Origin: Argentina anserina
Lineage: Eukaryota > Streptophyta > Magnoliopsida > Rosales > Rosaceae
Direction: 5' to 3'
Length of the DNA: 64,000 bases
Assembly (NCBI RefSeq): GCF_933775445.1
Contig: NC_065872.1
Coordinates: forward strand, 4,526,001 to 4,590,000
The notes under the pieces are model-generated. The model saw only the letters and a list, made by a program, of their open reading frames with translations, had not been told where the DNA came from and made no database searches. The translations under genes were made by a program, and so were the position numbers. Of this stretch, positions 38,551 to 52,192 are shown in pieces (position 1 is the first letter of the stretch; each line of letters starts with the position of its first letter).

Positions 38551-41517
38551 TGTCACGACCCCAAAATTTCGAGCATGAAACTCGAATTCCGACGTCATGA
38601 AAAATTCTAAAACAATCTCAATAAATTGAAATCGTTTTAATGTTTTAGTGGATCATTACTGAGTTCACAATACAACTCAGACAAACCAATTATTACAAAC
38701 CAAATTTATAAATCAATGTTACATCAAATGAAAATGTAATAATCCTCACAAATTCTCACACAAATTCACACAAATCCTCACCACAAGATGGAAAATGAAC
38801 GACTTCGAATCTTCAGAGTTGTCCTTCGATTTCCACTAATCAACACTTGCGGAATTATCCCCTACATCATCGAATAGGTGCACCGGGATTGTAAACACAA
38901 ACCCGGTAAACTTTACAGCTCGTATGAGTAAAATAACAAATACCACTTGCATATCAATATATACGAAAATCCACAAATCAACAAATATAAATGCACTCAT
39001 GATAAATTAGGCGGCCCATCTGGTTGTCTAATAATGTGAAAATATTGTACTCATGAGAATTGGGCAGCCCTTCTGTTTACCCAAATGCATTTATAATACG
39101 GGTACTAATGAACGCTGGTACACCTATGTTATCCCTCACGTAGTACACCGCCGATATTGGACAATCATCTGTCATCCAATATCAAAATATATGGGTACTC
39201 ATAAACCGATAATCCATCTGTTACTTCATATGCAGTACCGAGGCAGACAAACTAGAGCTCTAACTGTATCGTAACTTTCGCCCGGCCAAATGCTAGGTCC
39301 CGACATGCCAAACACGTCCGAAGACAACAACTCGTCCGAAGACATAAATCACGTCCGAAGACAAATCACGTACGAAGACAAATCATGTCCGAAGACAAAT
39401 CACGTACAAAGACAATTCACGTCCGAAGACAAAATCATGTCCGAAGACAAATCACGTCCGAAGACAATCTTTCGTCCGAAGACATTTCACGTCTGAAGAC
39501 AAATCGCGTCCGAAGACAAATCACGTCCGAAGACAATCACGTCCGAAAACAAATCACGTCCGAAGACAAAAACTCATCCGAAGACATACAATCACGTCCG
39601 AAGATAAAAACTGGTTTTAACATGGACTCGTTTTAACAATCTCCATGTTAAAACCACGTACAATAATCATCATGTCATATTGTACAAATCAAATCACATG
39701 CTCGATATATAAATCTCGTCATCAAAATGACATATTCACAACGAATCGTAACAGTATATAATATAGCAAACTATATATATATGTACATATTTACCATTTA
39801 TACAAATATATATGTTCCACTATATCATATACATGTCATATTTCATTCTTTAAAATTATGCATAATCTTGAATCTCCGCAATGGTAGATTCGTAAATAAG
39901 TGTGATTTTATTCACCTTAGAATTTCGAGCGTAATTCTACGATTCCGAACGTAAATCCTTCACTTGAATTATCAATCACCTTGAAAAGAATTTAGAATAG
40001 TTACGTAAACCTTAAATGCCGAAACATTAATAATATGTTACTGTTCAGCAATTTCTGGTTTTACGAAATTACTGTTCACGGAGTTACTATTAACCTATTT
40101 ACTATTTACATATTTCTGTACAAATACCCATCAATTACATATTCATGTACGTATGCATACTGGTTTACGTATTTCTATACGTATGCATACTATTCAAATG
40201 TAAATATTATCTCAGTAAATAATAATTACCGATTTATCCTTCCGAAATTACTTTTATATTTACTGAAAGTAATTTATATTTACATTTACCGTACGTAAGA
40301 TAAATTTACATTTACAGTACGTAAATAACTTTATTTCACTGTCGTAAAAATAAATTTTTACAAATTTACTGTTTCGAAAACACTATTCACGCGCCACCGC
40401 ACGTGGCGGCGCGTGTGGTACACTCGCCACCTTCCGGCGACCGCGCGTGACACTCACGCGCCACTCACTGTGGCAGCGCGTGGGGCCCACGCGCCGAGCC
40501 TAAGGCCGGCACGTAGCACGCCACCGCCACCCCAAAATTCCTCATTTCTTTTTCCTCCACTCCTACACGGCCCAAGGCCGCCTCCACACCGCCTCACGCA
40601 CTCACACGCGCCGCCTAAGGCGGCGGTGATCCACCCTCCTCCTTCTCCTCCGATCTCCACAAAAATCAACTCAAATCCAACAAATTTCAATCACACAATC
40701 ACACACAATCATCAATCACCTCAATTCATACCTAGATCGTACGATGGAGGCTTCAGAACCTCGTCGGAGAGGGATGGATCGTCGGCGGTGCTCGATTCCT
40801 CGCAGAGGGCTAGTCGCGGCTCGAATCGCGTCTTAATCGCTCACCTACGGCGTCGGGGGTGGAGAGGGGTGAAAGCCGAGTGCTTGCGTCGGCGGAGAGG
40901 CTGCTCGAACGGTGGGGGCGATAGCGCGAGCCTCGGATCGTTACGCGGCTTCGCGACGGCGATGGGGACTGCGTCGTGTTAGGGGTTTGGATCGGGGAGC
41001 CTTGCGGTGCTTTTGGGCTGTGCGGTGTGGCCCACGGTGGGCCGGCCGGCGAAATCGCTGGCGAAGCTTAAGAGAGGGAGGGGAAATCTGGGAGAGGGCG
41101 AGAGAGAAGAGAGAGAAAGAGGGAAAATGGGAGAGGAGGCGCGGGGTGTGGGTTTCTAGAAATGAAAACCCTAACTCCAATAATTATCTATTTATACTCG
41201 TTTTCAAAATCAGAAACTAACTTCCGACGTTAATAACTTTCACGTACGACATCTGATTAGAACGCGTGATGTGTCCACAAACTCGTATCGACGAGTTCTA
41301 CAACTTTCATGAAGGAAGTTTTCACAAATGAGTGACGGAATAAAAGTCGATACTCACGTCGCTGAAACGTAACGTTTTTCTAAATAAACGTTCCGAGAAT
41401 GTTTCCGTTTTCGTTTCGTAATGTCGCAAACCACTAATTGTCATTTTAAAAGAATTTTCACAAACTTTATAAATTTAAATCAAACCAATAATCATTCCGA
41501 AAAATCGGGTTATTACA
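38551..41517. mobile_element. Solo LTR of a second family, nested just after the primer-binding site
   Basis: A 2967-bp block begins TGTCACGACCCCAAAATTTC and ends GGGTTATTACA, with a perfect TCTCT target duplication at 38546-38550 and 41518-41522. It contains no coding domain and no second copy of its own ends. Inside are a 17-copy minisatellite (39313-39610), an AT-rich part, then a very GC-rich block (about 40380-41150) with many CpG. Long open frames in that GC-rich block overlap on both strands and lack any signature, so they are not counted as genes. Confidence 0.87.
39313..39610. repeat. 17-bp minisatellite, about 17 copies, inside the nested solo LTR
   Basis: The unit is close to CACGTCCGAAGACAAAT. 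Copies differ by one or two bases, for example CACGTACGAAGACAAAT and CATGTCCGAAGACAAAT, and vary between 16 and 20 bp. Some copies contain CACGT-type E-box-like cores. Confidence 0.88.
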
Positions 41518-41761
41518 TCTCTTTTATCTACTTTGATTATCTATGGGTGACAAACAACGTGGTAACAATTTGGTTAACATCGCAGAGTCAGACGGTGCTG
41601 CTACATATTTCTCTACATAAATGGTTGCTCTGTCTAATCAGCTTAGAGAAATTTGTGAGTTACTGGAGTGAAGGTAGGGAAGGAGGATAAAATGGGCGAA
41701 AGCATAATACAAATAAAAAATCTAGTACCAAGGGGAATATTCCATATTTTGATGGTCACAT

Positions 41762-42303
41762 GTGTGGATGACTAGCTTTATGAATTGGCTCGATGATGTT
41801 GATAACTTTTTTAAGGTCATGAAAGTTCCAGATCACCAGCACGCCAAAAAGGTTGCTTCTCGTCTCATGGGCACTGCTGCTAATCGGTGGGATGGATTAC
41901 AAAAGGCTAGGAAGATACAAGGTAAAGTTCATGTTAGAACCTGGAGAAAAATGAAAGGTCTTCTTAGAGAAAAGTTTTTGCCAAGAGATTTTTCGATTAA
42001 GAAGTATCCTTCTAAGGTGAAAGGGAAGAAGATAAAACTTAAGGAGTTTGTTTGCCTATTGAGAATAATTTTTCTATTGAAGAAGATGCAGAATATATTG
42101 CAGTGGAGGAAGCCTCCCAAAAAATTGTCCATGATTTTTTAATGGAAGAAACTCCACTAAAATTTATCCATAAAGAGGTAAAAGAAGAAATTGCATCTCT
42201 TGACATGGTTATTGTTGTTGAAGAAAATTTGCAGCCTCAGTTTAATTATTCAGAAGAGGTTATACAACATTGTAATTTTGGGATGGAAGAAGAATTTGTT
42301 TAA
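41762..42303 (+). pseudogene. Degenerate gag-like gene of the outer LTR element
   Basis: The frame from 41762 encodes a gag core recognisable from Ty3/gypsy-type elements: FMNWLDDVDNFFKV, LMGTAANRWDGL and WRKMKGLLREKFLPRDF. A frameshift near 42050 moves the rest into another frame (about 42052-42303), a charged Glu-rich tail ending at a TAA. No protease, reverse transcriptase, RNase H or integrase follows before the right LTR. The element therefore depended on a partner for movement, and the present gag is broken. Confidence 0.75.
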
Positions 42304-42470
42304 GATGCATTTGACAAACTCGTCTTTGGAGTTGGCTTCATGGTGGTGCCATCAACGTTTGCTGAAGATCTTGTCTACAAGCCATATGTTCAATTGTCTA
42401 ATTTATTATGGGTTTTTTTTATCTACATGTTCTTGTTCTTTATTTAAGAGGAACTCGAGGTCGAGTTCTT

Positions 42471-42487
42471 TTCAAAGTGGATGAGAC
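42471..42487 (+). promoter_or_regulatory. Degenerate polypurine tract
   Basis: TTCAAAGTGGATGAGAC sits directly before the right LTR. Intact plant gypsy elements commonly have a purine run in this place (of the form CAAGTGGGGGAGA); here it has lost part of its G-run. Confidence 0.6.
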
Positions 42488-43146
42488 TGATACATAACAA
42501 GAAATGAGTAAATTAAATTAGAAAATATAAAGAGAAGGAAGCGGCAAACAATAAAGAAGAATGATTTGAAGATATGTAATTCGTGCATTCTAAGGCAATT
42601 AGCTGCTGAAATATTTAAGAAGATGATATTTTGGACTTTTCGGGTTGCTCGTACAAAATTGCAGATTTTAATTTGTGAATCAAATAATGACAGAATGTTT
42701 ATTTGAGACTCATAATATCTTTATGGAATGAGAATGACGAGATCTACAAGACTCACTTTAGTGAGCCCCATCAGATTTAAGCCAAATAAAAATGTTAAAT
42801 TGTTCCAATTCAAGATTTAGTATTTAGGCTAGTTATATTTTCCTTTTAGAACTTTTTTATTTAGGTTTATTTGTTTCCTTTTTTATTTGGATTTTTTAGG
42901 TTTCAATGTTAGATTATGACTTTGATTTTGTTTAAGTTATTGATGCATATATAAACATCATATTTCTTTGTATTTGGACAACTTTTATATTAATAAACCT
43001 TTGAGATTTCTCAAATTTTTCTGGTGGATTCCAGAACTTCTCATAGATTTGAGAAACCTAGTCTTATTTTTTTTTAAAATAAAGAAACCTAGTCGTATGG
43101 ATTCAAGGCTGCCGTTTGTGGATTCCAACATGTTAGTTCTGTTGCA
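42488..43146 (+). mobile_element. Right LTR of the non-autonomous LTR retroelement
   Basis: The 659-bp sequence begins TGATACATAACAAGAAATG and ends GTTAGTTCTGTTGCA, and aligns with the left LTR at 37880-38516. It carries a short T/A insertion near 43070 that the left copy lacks. The divergence between the two LTRs indicates an insertion that is not recent. A clean 5-bp target duplication was not found. Confidence 0.88.
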
Positions 43147-45903
43147 TTACACTGATACATTTGTGTGAAGTTTACAGTTCATGACGTTATGAATCCAACA
43201 AACACAATAGAGAATGACAACAAAACTGGTTCGTTCTCTTACTATTTCAAGTACATGATCTAACTAATGAGGAAATGGCATTCCACAGAAGTATCATATA
43301 TCTTATGAGTCATAATAGTGAGCTCTACTTCCTCATCATCATAAGTTCATAACCCACAAGTCCATAGCCAACTTCTTAATCACCACCGCTATTCATAATG
43401 ACTTTACTTTCTACAATTTTGCCATCCGTGAGTTTATGTTCATAGAATTGCTCTGCAATAATGAATACTTAACCCCACATAGATTTGGTTTTGTCAATTT
43501 GTTCTTTTAATTATGTATGCAAATTCATATGGACCTTACTATCAATTTCACAATGAAATTGTACTTGACAATTGCTTATAAAAAATGTAATACTGTGCAC
43601 ATTAACGTGCTTATGATGCAATGTTCATTTGATAAGTTTGCTATCAAAACAGAGACTTTAGTACCTCAAAAAAGGGGCAAAATAAACCAATTTCCCCAAT
43701 TAATTTAGAACATAGTATTGTTTAAAGACAAATAGTATTTGGAATGAGTAGACGATTAGCTGTGAATTCTATATAGATCCAAAATTCCCCAAGAATCATG
43801 CTCAAAGCATTAAACAACATATCACATTCTCATCATCTTCTATTCTTCATATAGAATAGTACGTGGTACTGGTACCATGCTATTGTGATACAACTTTGCT
43901 TGGTTGGAATCACGTGACATCACAATCCAATAATAATAGGTGCTTATCAATGTGATCCATTTCCAATGGTGTACAATCGTTAAGATTACACAATATGATG
44001 AAGTTAGACTAGATCGATCATTGAGTCCGATTCTTTACAATTATCCAAAACCTAAATGAAGATCACGGTTGCATTAGGGTAAGAACTTAATCGAAATAGG
44101 CTACCTAAACAAATCGAGTGTGTTTGCTGCAGCCGGAGTCGAGGAACCATATACTACCTCTCTTTTGGGATTATGGAACTCTAGGTACGTCTATACTACA
44201 ATCCTAATAACCATTAAACATGCTAATGTGATCAACTAAAATGACTTACTCATCAAGAAACTTGGAGCCCTTTAACTGTATTAGATAATCTAGCATGGTC
44301 TATAAGAAACTAAATAAATAAAGGAATACAAGGGTCATCAATCATCAGTACTATCATCATTAAGCTAATAACAATTTCTTTCTCTAACGGGAACAAAATC
44401 TATTTAGCACATTGCAACATCATGTACAGGTGAGTGCTACAATGATGGTGAGTATGATCATTGTCATGAACTTATGATTACCATAAATTCTAGAATCTTT
44501 AAATGATAATGTAATTTACTTAAAGCAATCATCTATGATTATGGGTCTGGTAACCAGAATCATTGCTTAAAGATATGTTCCACTCAATGAGGCTTGGACC
44601 TTGGGGGGTACCTGGTCTTACAACCGATCAATTAGGACAGAAGAAGGTTGACTATCGAGCGAGTTAGAATCTGTATTGCATTTTGATAACATTTTTGGAG
44701 CAGTTATTTTGATAATTCTCGCTCTCAATATTGAGCATAATGTATTACTAGCATCTCAACACACTTTGATGGGTAGATTTTGAGTTCATTTTTTTTTTAA
44801 CTTGCATCCTAAAAATGAGGAGCTTGTTGTCCACCCACGTCCTCAATTATAGGATTTAAATTCATATTTATTCTTAGAGTATGAATTTTATTTAGAAGTA
44901 ATTGAATATAAAAGAAGGGTAGTTCCGTAATTACTTGAGATATGACAGAAATTGTGGATTTGTGGCTTTTATTTTATCAAATTTTAAGAATGAAAAATTT
45001 TAATTATGAAATTTTTTTTCAATGAATTTTTAGACTGGTGAGTGAGGCTTGACTGGTGGGACTGTAGCTAGATTGGTTGTGTGGCTTCATGTGTTGTTAT
45101 GTACATATTGGAAGATGGTCACTTGTTTCCTGCACTAAGAATTGGAAGATGTATTTGCGGATGGAATGATTAATTTGAAGTTCATCATATTTGCTCTTGC
45201 TGCCTTGATTGAGAATATATATGAAGCAAGTTGAAAGGAAAGCTAATAGTACATGTTGGCAGCAAGTTGCTTAATTTAAAGACTGACAATAAGATCTGTT
45301 GGCAGCAGACTGTTCAGTTTGATTTTAATGAACTAAGAAGGCACATATGGTTAGGCATGTGTGTCACATGGAGAACAAAATTATTGTCCAGTTTAAGCAT
45401 AGTTATTCAAATACCCTCATAGCAATGATAGCATACAGTGTAGACGTGTAGTATATGATGGTTACGATCTTGAATCTCATATTCCACTGCAGAGGTGCAA
45501 TGACCCTCAGCTCGAGTTAGCAGCAGGGTGAGCTGTTGTGGGTGGGAGAAGTAAGTTTAGGCAATAGTCTTCATTTTAACCATCCAGAGGTTTGTCGCGT
45601 TTAACTGCTTCAAATAGTATGATGAAACTTCATGGCTACAATCTCAACCACAATGTACCAGGAAATGAATAAATAAAAAGGTTCCTGGCTAATAATCACT
45701 AAACCAATGTTGGTAATATTAAGTACATAAATGGTTAGACTAACTCCTGTACTAATCTAAGTTCACACCAAGTTTCAGACATCAATCAGAGCAAATGGTA
45801 CTAACTAAACTGCCAAGGCCTACTTGATATGAGGAGCCTGTTTTCTACACAAAAGTTGGGTTGATTTATAGCATGATTGTATGAGAATACACATCCTAAA
45901 ATG
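43147..45903. other. AT-rich spacer without supported genes
   Basis: Short open frames (for example 43517-43708 and 45231-45422) carry no domain or splice context. No transposon termini with target duplications are evident. The right edge is the 3' untranslated region of the ARID-HSP20 gene. Confidence 0.4.
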
Positions 45904-48900
45904 TTAGGATACCAACTGCTCAAACGGGATACGAACAAACAACTGCCCATGCAGGGTGACCACGGCTGATGTATGGTGAGGATCGATTCGGGATGGTAAG
46001 GCGACAGCCTGTTCACAGAAAGCCAAATACAATATAAGTGGCCTAGTTCAATATTCAGACATGTAACAGATAAGTAATTATCATTTGAAATAAAGCTAAA
46101 TGTAAAACAAATGATAACTTTTAGTTGAAAATGGATGCATAACCACGGTTTAACACTTATGAGATTTGTTCTTTACAGGAAAGCTAAACTGCACACTAGT
46201 AAGGTCTACTTGCCCAATTATGGTAGCAATGACCTCAACCATACTGGTATGGTGCCTAACTTTGAAGCAAGTAGGGTAAAGGCTCATGGCTTTAATTTTC
46301 TTTTTCAGGAATGTCAACTCCTGCATATTTCTCAAACAACCCAAGTTCATCTTTCTTGTAGACTTTCCATATCATCTCATCATGTATTCATGTACCAACT
46401 CCATCAAGCATACCATTCTTTATTGTTACATTTCTCAACATGCAGCTTAAGGAAAGAGAGGAAAACGATCTCACCTTTTTGAAAGGTGTGACACCCCATG
46501 GATTATCAGGATGCTCAGGTTCACCACTTATAACCAGTCGCCCTACTGGATCGGTCTGAACACGCACCTGAGATTGATTACCAAAACATACATGTTAAAA
46601 AAAGAAATAACTATAATAAGGGAAGCAGAGTAGAATGAAGAAGAAAAACCCATAGTCTGGAATAAATATATACCTCCTCTCGTAGAAGTCCTGGTACTAA
46701 AGCATAGACCTCAAAACAATCTTTCTGCAAACATGATATTCACATTGTATTAAATAGGTCCTCAAATTTTTTATGCAAATGCAAATATCCCCAAGTTACA
46801 GATGTGTTGCATAAACTTACTGTCTTCCGCACATTGACCTTCACCCAATCTGCTGGAGGTCCAAGATCAGAAACTTCTACGTCCAATCTATCCAAACAGA
46901 CAAAATTCAATCCAATTTAATTCAGATTGTGAATAGTCAGCTCAACAGCTGCATGATATTTACAGACAAGAATAATAAAGATTTGACATAAATCTTAACT
47001 GTAAGTTTGTTGGTTTACTGCGTGAAGCTTTTATGACAAGATCTCCATTGGGTGGCTTCTTTCTTTTATGTGAACCTGAAGTGAAGAGACAGCATCCAAA
47101 AAGAAATATTTAAATACGATGGTATCGAAAATAACAGTATGGAAGTTCCACTGAAGAGCGTTACCACTGGTTTTAAGCTGCTTTTCTTGCTTTTGCATAG
47201 CAGATGTATTTTTGTCCTAAAGAGACAGAAAATTGGCATTATTAATCTCAAACAGATTTGTACACAGAAAAAAATGAAAGCCACAAAACAAATGAAAGCA
47301 AAAGGTCTTAATATTTAGCAGACCTTTATGATAGGTTCACTGACTTCACCATTTCCAAGGAGACGTTGAGAGTGCCAACCTTGCATGGCACGTGCTGCAG
47401 CATCCCTTCTTGTTCGACCTGAACCTGGAGCCTAATTAACATTATCATGGATCAAGGTTCGAATAGTGAGGGATACAAAGACAGATAAAAACAGAGCAAG
47501 GCTTTAAAAAGCTATAATGCAAAGAAAGAAACCAAAAGTCACTGGGTTTGAGCATCTTTGTACCACAGAATATTTGAATAGTCAATTGCAAATTAGTCAT
47601 TGTAATATATAGAACATTTATATCAACACTGAAACCATATTCATATGTATACTTTCATGAAGTGCACGCTATCAATGCAGGAAACCATATTCATATGTAT
47701 ACTTTCACGAAGTACACACTATCACTGCAGGAAAGTCGATTATACTCAGTATGGTTACATACTGAATCAATGATACACCAGCATTCATTGCAGATCCCAG
47801 AATATTTCTTGCTAGCGGTCTCACTTAAGTAATGGCCATCATCTATAAAGCGTGATTGGATTCATATAAGGTATCTGATTTTACATAGAACCAACGAAAT
47901 GTAATAGACATCATCTTAGTAATATAAAACAGGGTTCATCTCATGTTAACTAAGCATGAGGCGCCACAAGCCTCCCAAGAAAACCCATAAATTAGCCACA
48001 ATCAAGAATTTCACTGGTAACCTACTCTGATCGATTAACGACCTCAAATTTGACATGTGATGGCTGATTTTTGTTTTTGACAATACAAGAAATAAAACGC
48101 CATAAACCATGCTAGCGGACTTAAGTGGTGTAGAAGTAAAAAGTACAGAAAATGTTTCCAATAGTTTTGATTCACAGATTAAGTCTTACCGGAATATTGA
48201 CTTTCATAGCCTGATTATCAATATTCATAGGCTTTGGCTTTGGCTGGGAAGGAATTGGTATACTGAGCTCACCTCCATGTGTTTCATGCTTTTCATAATC
48301 AAGGAGTGCCTAAAGTATTACATGAACAATAAGTAATAAGCATCAAAATTCAAATATATAAGATCATGATAGAATAATACTGGAGAGATTAACAAACTTT
48401 TATTGAAGCTTAAATAGAGAGTTGAAACAATGCACTTGTGGTAATTTTGAGCAACCACTAAGGAAATAAAAGAAACCGAAGGAAGCTTCTTCAATTCGGG
48501 GAATCACACACATATACACATGGTGAAACACCAACCAGATGTGCAGACCAAGTTTGGGTCTTCAGGCCAAAACTGCCCAATTTCAGGAGCCAAATCAGTC
48601 CCATTCTAGTGGTTGATACACATGTTTATTGCTCTATTTGTGTGCAAGGACACACATATATTGAGATGCTAAAGCTAAATAGATTTTGGAGAAACATAAG
48701 ATGCTTGTTTGCACAAGTTCACACCATACCTTCTCATAGAAACCTCTAAATGAATATGAAATCGTAGTGCATGTCCTGCAGTAGAGATAAGAAAAAGTGA
48801 TAAATTAGCACATTGTAGACAATAATCGACATCCTAAACTCGTAAACCATATTTCCAACAACCCCAAACCCATTTTCTGCTTTTTCACTGCCCAAAACAG

Positions 48901-50725
48901 GAAATGAGGATGAGATAGTATAGAAATAGAAGATGAGGGACCCTGAAATCCCAACTCCCTTTGCAGACACAAAATTGGGGCCACCTACCAACTTTTTTTT
49001 TAGGGGTAACCTACCAAACTTACTCAAAGGAAAAGGATACCTTAGCAAACAGCTAGTTACGTGATGCAAGGGGCTTTGAACCCCAGAACACATCAGAAAA
49101 AAAAAAAAAACCAGGGGCTTCACCATTCCTACAACCCCTTGTTGGTGGGACACACAAGAAACTTAGTAACAGAGTGACAACAACATTTATATGTTCCCAA
49201 TAGCTAGATTTGCTATATTTTATATTTATCGCACATAATTTTTGTTAAGAAACAGCATGTTAAAACAACCAGATTGTGTGACCCTGAAAACGCCACAGAA
49301 CAACAGAGTCACTAATAATGTATTGCCAATGGAAGGAATCTCCCAACTTCAGTGCTCACAGATTAGCAGTATATCCATTAGAAAACTACGACAAATTACC
49401 AGTTTTTCTAAAATTTCAAATAGCACAACAACAAAAATCTGCAATTAAATGTACTAATTGTGGATGACTGATACAAGAAATAGCTATTCATCCAGATCTC
49501 CAAATAACAAATTTGCAGTGTAACAAAAGAATGGAGTGGTATATAAAATAGATGGTTTTCCTTACCTTGGAGGTTTAAAGGATGCTCCCACTTGTTTCCA
49601 CAACTTAGATGAGGTCACCTATCGATAAGTAGAACTGAATCATATATGTGCTGGCAACAAGAAAATGGTGATTCTAAAATAACAAAACTCACAGCAACAT
49701 ATACACAATTTGAGTAATAAGCTTTCTTAGTTTGTTATGATAGTTGTAGCCATTTCCCATATAGGAGTGTTGAAATGGTAAAGGTTAACACATACCGTAT
49801 CATAGCCTCCCAGTCTCATCACAATTCTATACAGCCTTTGTCACATAAGAAGGGAAAATACATTAGTACAGAGTAAGTATATTATGTATCACAAAATGAG
49901 ACAGAAGCAGTGACAAACATAAACTTACTTAAGACAATTCACATTGTCTCCATAGAACTTAGGAGGTTTAAATTCCATGCTCCTTTCCTTAAAGAAATTT
50001 TCAATCGCCTTCATGAAATCCAATTGTTCCTCTTCTGTCCCTGAGTCACTACCTTCATACGTGTGACTGTCATCAGAAAGAAACATGTACTTTGAGTTTG
50101 ACTTTCCCTTATTCATTGGTGTAGTAACTTCTTTTCCATTCACCTCATCCTTTAACTTTTTCCCATTCTTATCTTCAGCTTTTACATCAGAAAATCCAGC
50201 ACAAGGTGCAGCTGGTTCATCATCTCTCACAACTAAAGTATCTCCAGCAGCGCCACTACTCGGTCCAGCCTTCTCCTCACAGCCATGATCACTACTTTGA
50301 GCCAACTCCCCCGCATCACTCTTTACATATGTAGCGGTCTCAACACCTGGCTTGTCAAACACTTGACGAATCTCACTATCATTCAAAGTATCACCACCCT
50401 CCTTAACTAACCCTCCGCCATTGCCATTTTCTTTGACCGAGGGACGAGCAGGTTCTACATTACCTTCATCAACTGCAACCATCTCAATTCCCATCTTTCC
50501 AGGTAAAGCCTCTCCATTGATAGTAGGTTTCGCAGTTTCACTAGATTCCACTACATCATCTTCCTCAGCTGCTACCATCTCAATATCCATCTTTTCAGGT
50601 ACAGATTCTTCCACAGAATGAAAAGAATCTTCCTGCTCAGTATCACTGGCTTTTCTAACACTATCCGAAGCTTTAACTGCTATCTCTTCTCCACCACCAC
50701 CGCCTTTCTCCTTGGTTTCACTCAT
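45904..50725 (-). CDS. ARID and HSP20-like domain nuclear protein
   Basis: Twelve coding exons, high to low: 50725-49929, 49835-49796, 49618-49566, 48775-48730, 48309-48190, 47431-47324, 47216-47165, 47075-47000, 46887-46821, 46724-46674, 46567-46475, 46008-45904. They join in one frame of 535 residues. The first 235 residues are acidic and low-complexity. The ARID DNA-binding domain spans about 240-325 (DFMKAIENFFKER, then LYRIVMRLGGYD and SFRGFYEKALLDYE). The last ~100 residues form an alpha-crystallin/HSP20-like fold (VKVNVRKTKDCFEVYALVPG, then GRLVISGEPE). This pairing is known from the plant ARID3/5/6-type proteins, nuclear DNA-binding factors with AT-rich preference. An upstream 5'-UTR exon near 50977-51060 with a GGTAAC donor is likely. 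The family is firm; the exact orthologue is not. Confidence 0.92.
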
Positions 50726-52192
50726 TTCCTATATACAACATTAGTCACTTTTATTCCTTTTCCATATTACAATTAATAATAAAATTAAAAAAAAAGATAG
50801 ATAGATAGCTGAGAAAAACACACAGATTGAAGCCAACAGCAAACCACATTACTCAGAGCTAAATTTCACCACTCAATTCATCTAAAGGTTTAATCTTTAT
50901 GGCATAAACTGGAAGCAAATCAGAATTATCGAAATTGGGGACAGAAATTAGGGGCATTGGGAAAGGGGTGCAGTTACCTGGTTGGGAATCGGAGGCTTGA
51001 GATCGTGGCATGAAGATCGTAAGCGTACCATCAAACCCTAAATTCGTCTGCGAATTCGTTCCCGCGATTTGAATTTTGATTGGAAAGTTTTTAAGCGTTT
51101 AATAATGAAACAGATCACACAGTTTATATTGCGATTTTTTGCAGCTGTGAAACGGCGCCGTTTTGGGACGAGGTTTAGATATTTTGTTAAACCTCTCAGA
51201 TGACCGGAAAACTGGAAAGGTTACGCGCCACACCGACGACCGCCTGGTGCCGGTAATATATTTTGTTATTGGAATCATTAGTTACATGTGGAATAACCGA
51301 AATAACCGACAAACTAGACATCAAGAAATACCATAGAGTAGTCTATACTCTATACATGACAGTAGTCTATACTCTATATATGTTTTTTGATACTGGATTT
51401 TATTAAAAAAACACCTGACATTTTCATATTCTAAAACTAAAAGAAAGGGTACTTGCATAGTTGCATTTTTGAAGACGTTTGTTTTTAATGAAGAGTTTAG
51501 AACTTATAGGCGCCCAAGTACATTTTCTCTATCTACACGACTACCCTCTTACTAAAGAACATTAGGTTGGTCTCAAATGTAAATGACCTAGTAATTCTAC
51601 TTATTAGATGTGTTTCTTAACTTAACTTCAAATCGCAAAGTTATTAAAATGGTCAGGCACTATGTTGTAATTGATGAATGAAGTATTTGACATGCGTGGA
51701 GGGACGAGAAGCTTTTAGCGTATTGTAACATTGTCTAAAAATAACGTACTTTCGAAGTAACAATAGAAGAGTACTCTTTCATTTTTATTGCAAAGAAAGA
51801 TGAATGTCAATTTTAGTTACCCATAGTAAAAGTAAATTCAAATACATAATCATGGATGGATAGATCAGACGGCGTTAAAGTTGGTAGTCCTTGAAGCTCT
51901 GCAACTTACCAAATCATTTGCCCTAAAACCCTCAATTTAACCCCCAATCCTCCTCTCACTCTCTGCTTCCATGTTGATCTCACCCGTCGTCTCAGTTCTG
52001 TAAGCTCTCAACTCCTGCTTAACCTCCCAAGTAAGGACCTTTATCCCTTTTGGAGGGCTCTCCTGCCTTTTGCTCAAATCGGTACCCTTCAAGGTTTCAC
52101 CTTTCCTTCTCAAACCTGAGCTTTCAATAAAAAAGTTTCTTACTTTATGAGTTATGATTGCATATATTGTTTACTTTATATACATGTAATTT
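50726..52192. promoter_or_regulatory. Shared intergenic region between the divergent ARID-HSP20 and FRS genes
   Basis: The two genes are transcribed away from each other. The first ~350 bp hold the ARID gene's leader and a probable leader intron. From about 51900 to 52100 lies the C/T-rich leader of the FRS gene (CCTCCTCTCACTCTCTGC), probably with its own leader intron before 52193. The middle, about 51250-51850, is AT-rich with no gene. Confidence 0.5.

Noticed and set aside
40413..41220. Long overlapping open frames on both strands in GC-rich DNA
   Set aside because: They lie inside a solo LTR, overlap each other on both strands and contain only low-complexity Pro/Arg/His-rich text. High GC lowers stop frequency, so the open frames are expected by chance.
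37875..43151. Target duplication of the outer LTR element (CATTG left, CATTA right)
   Set aside because: Only 4 of 5 bases match, and it would require the LTRs to end in TG instead of CA. Not strong enough to report as a target duplication.
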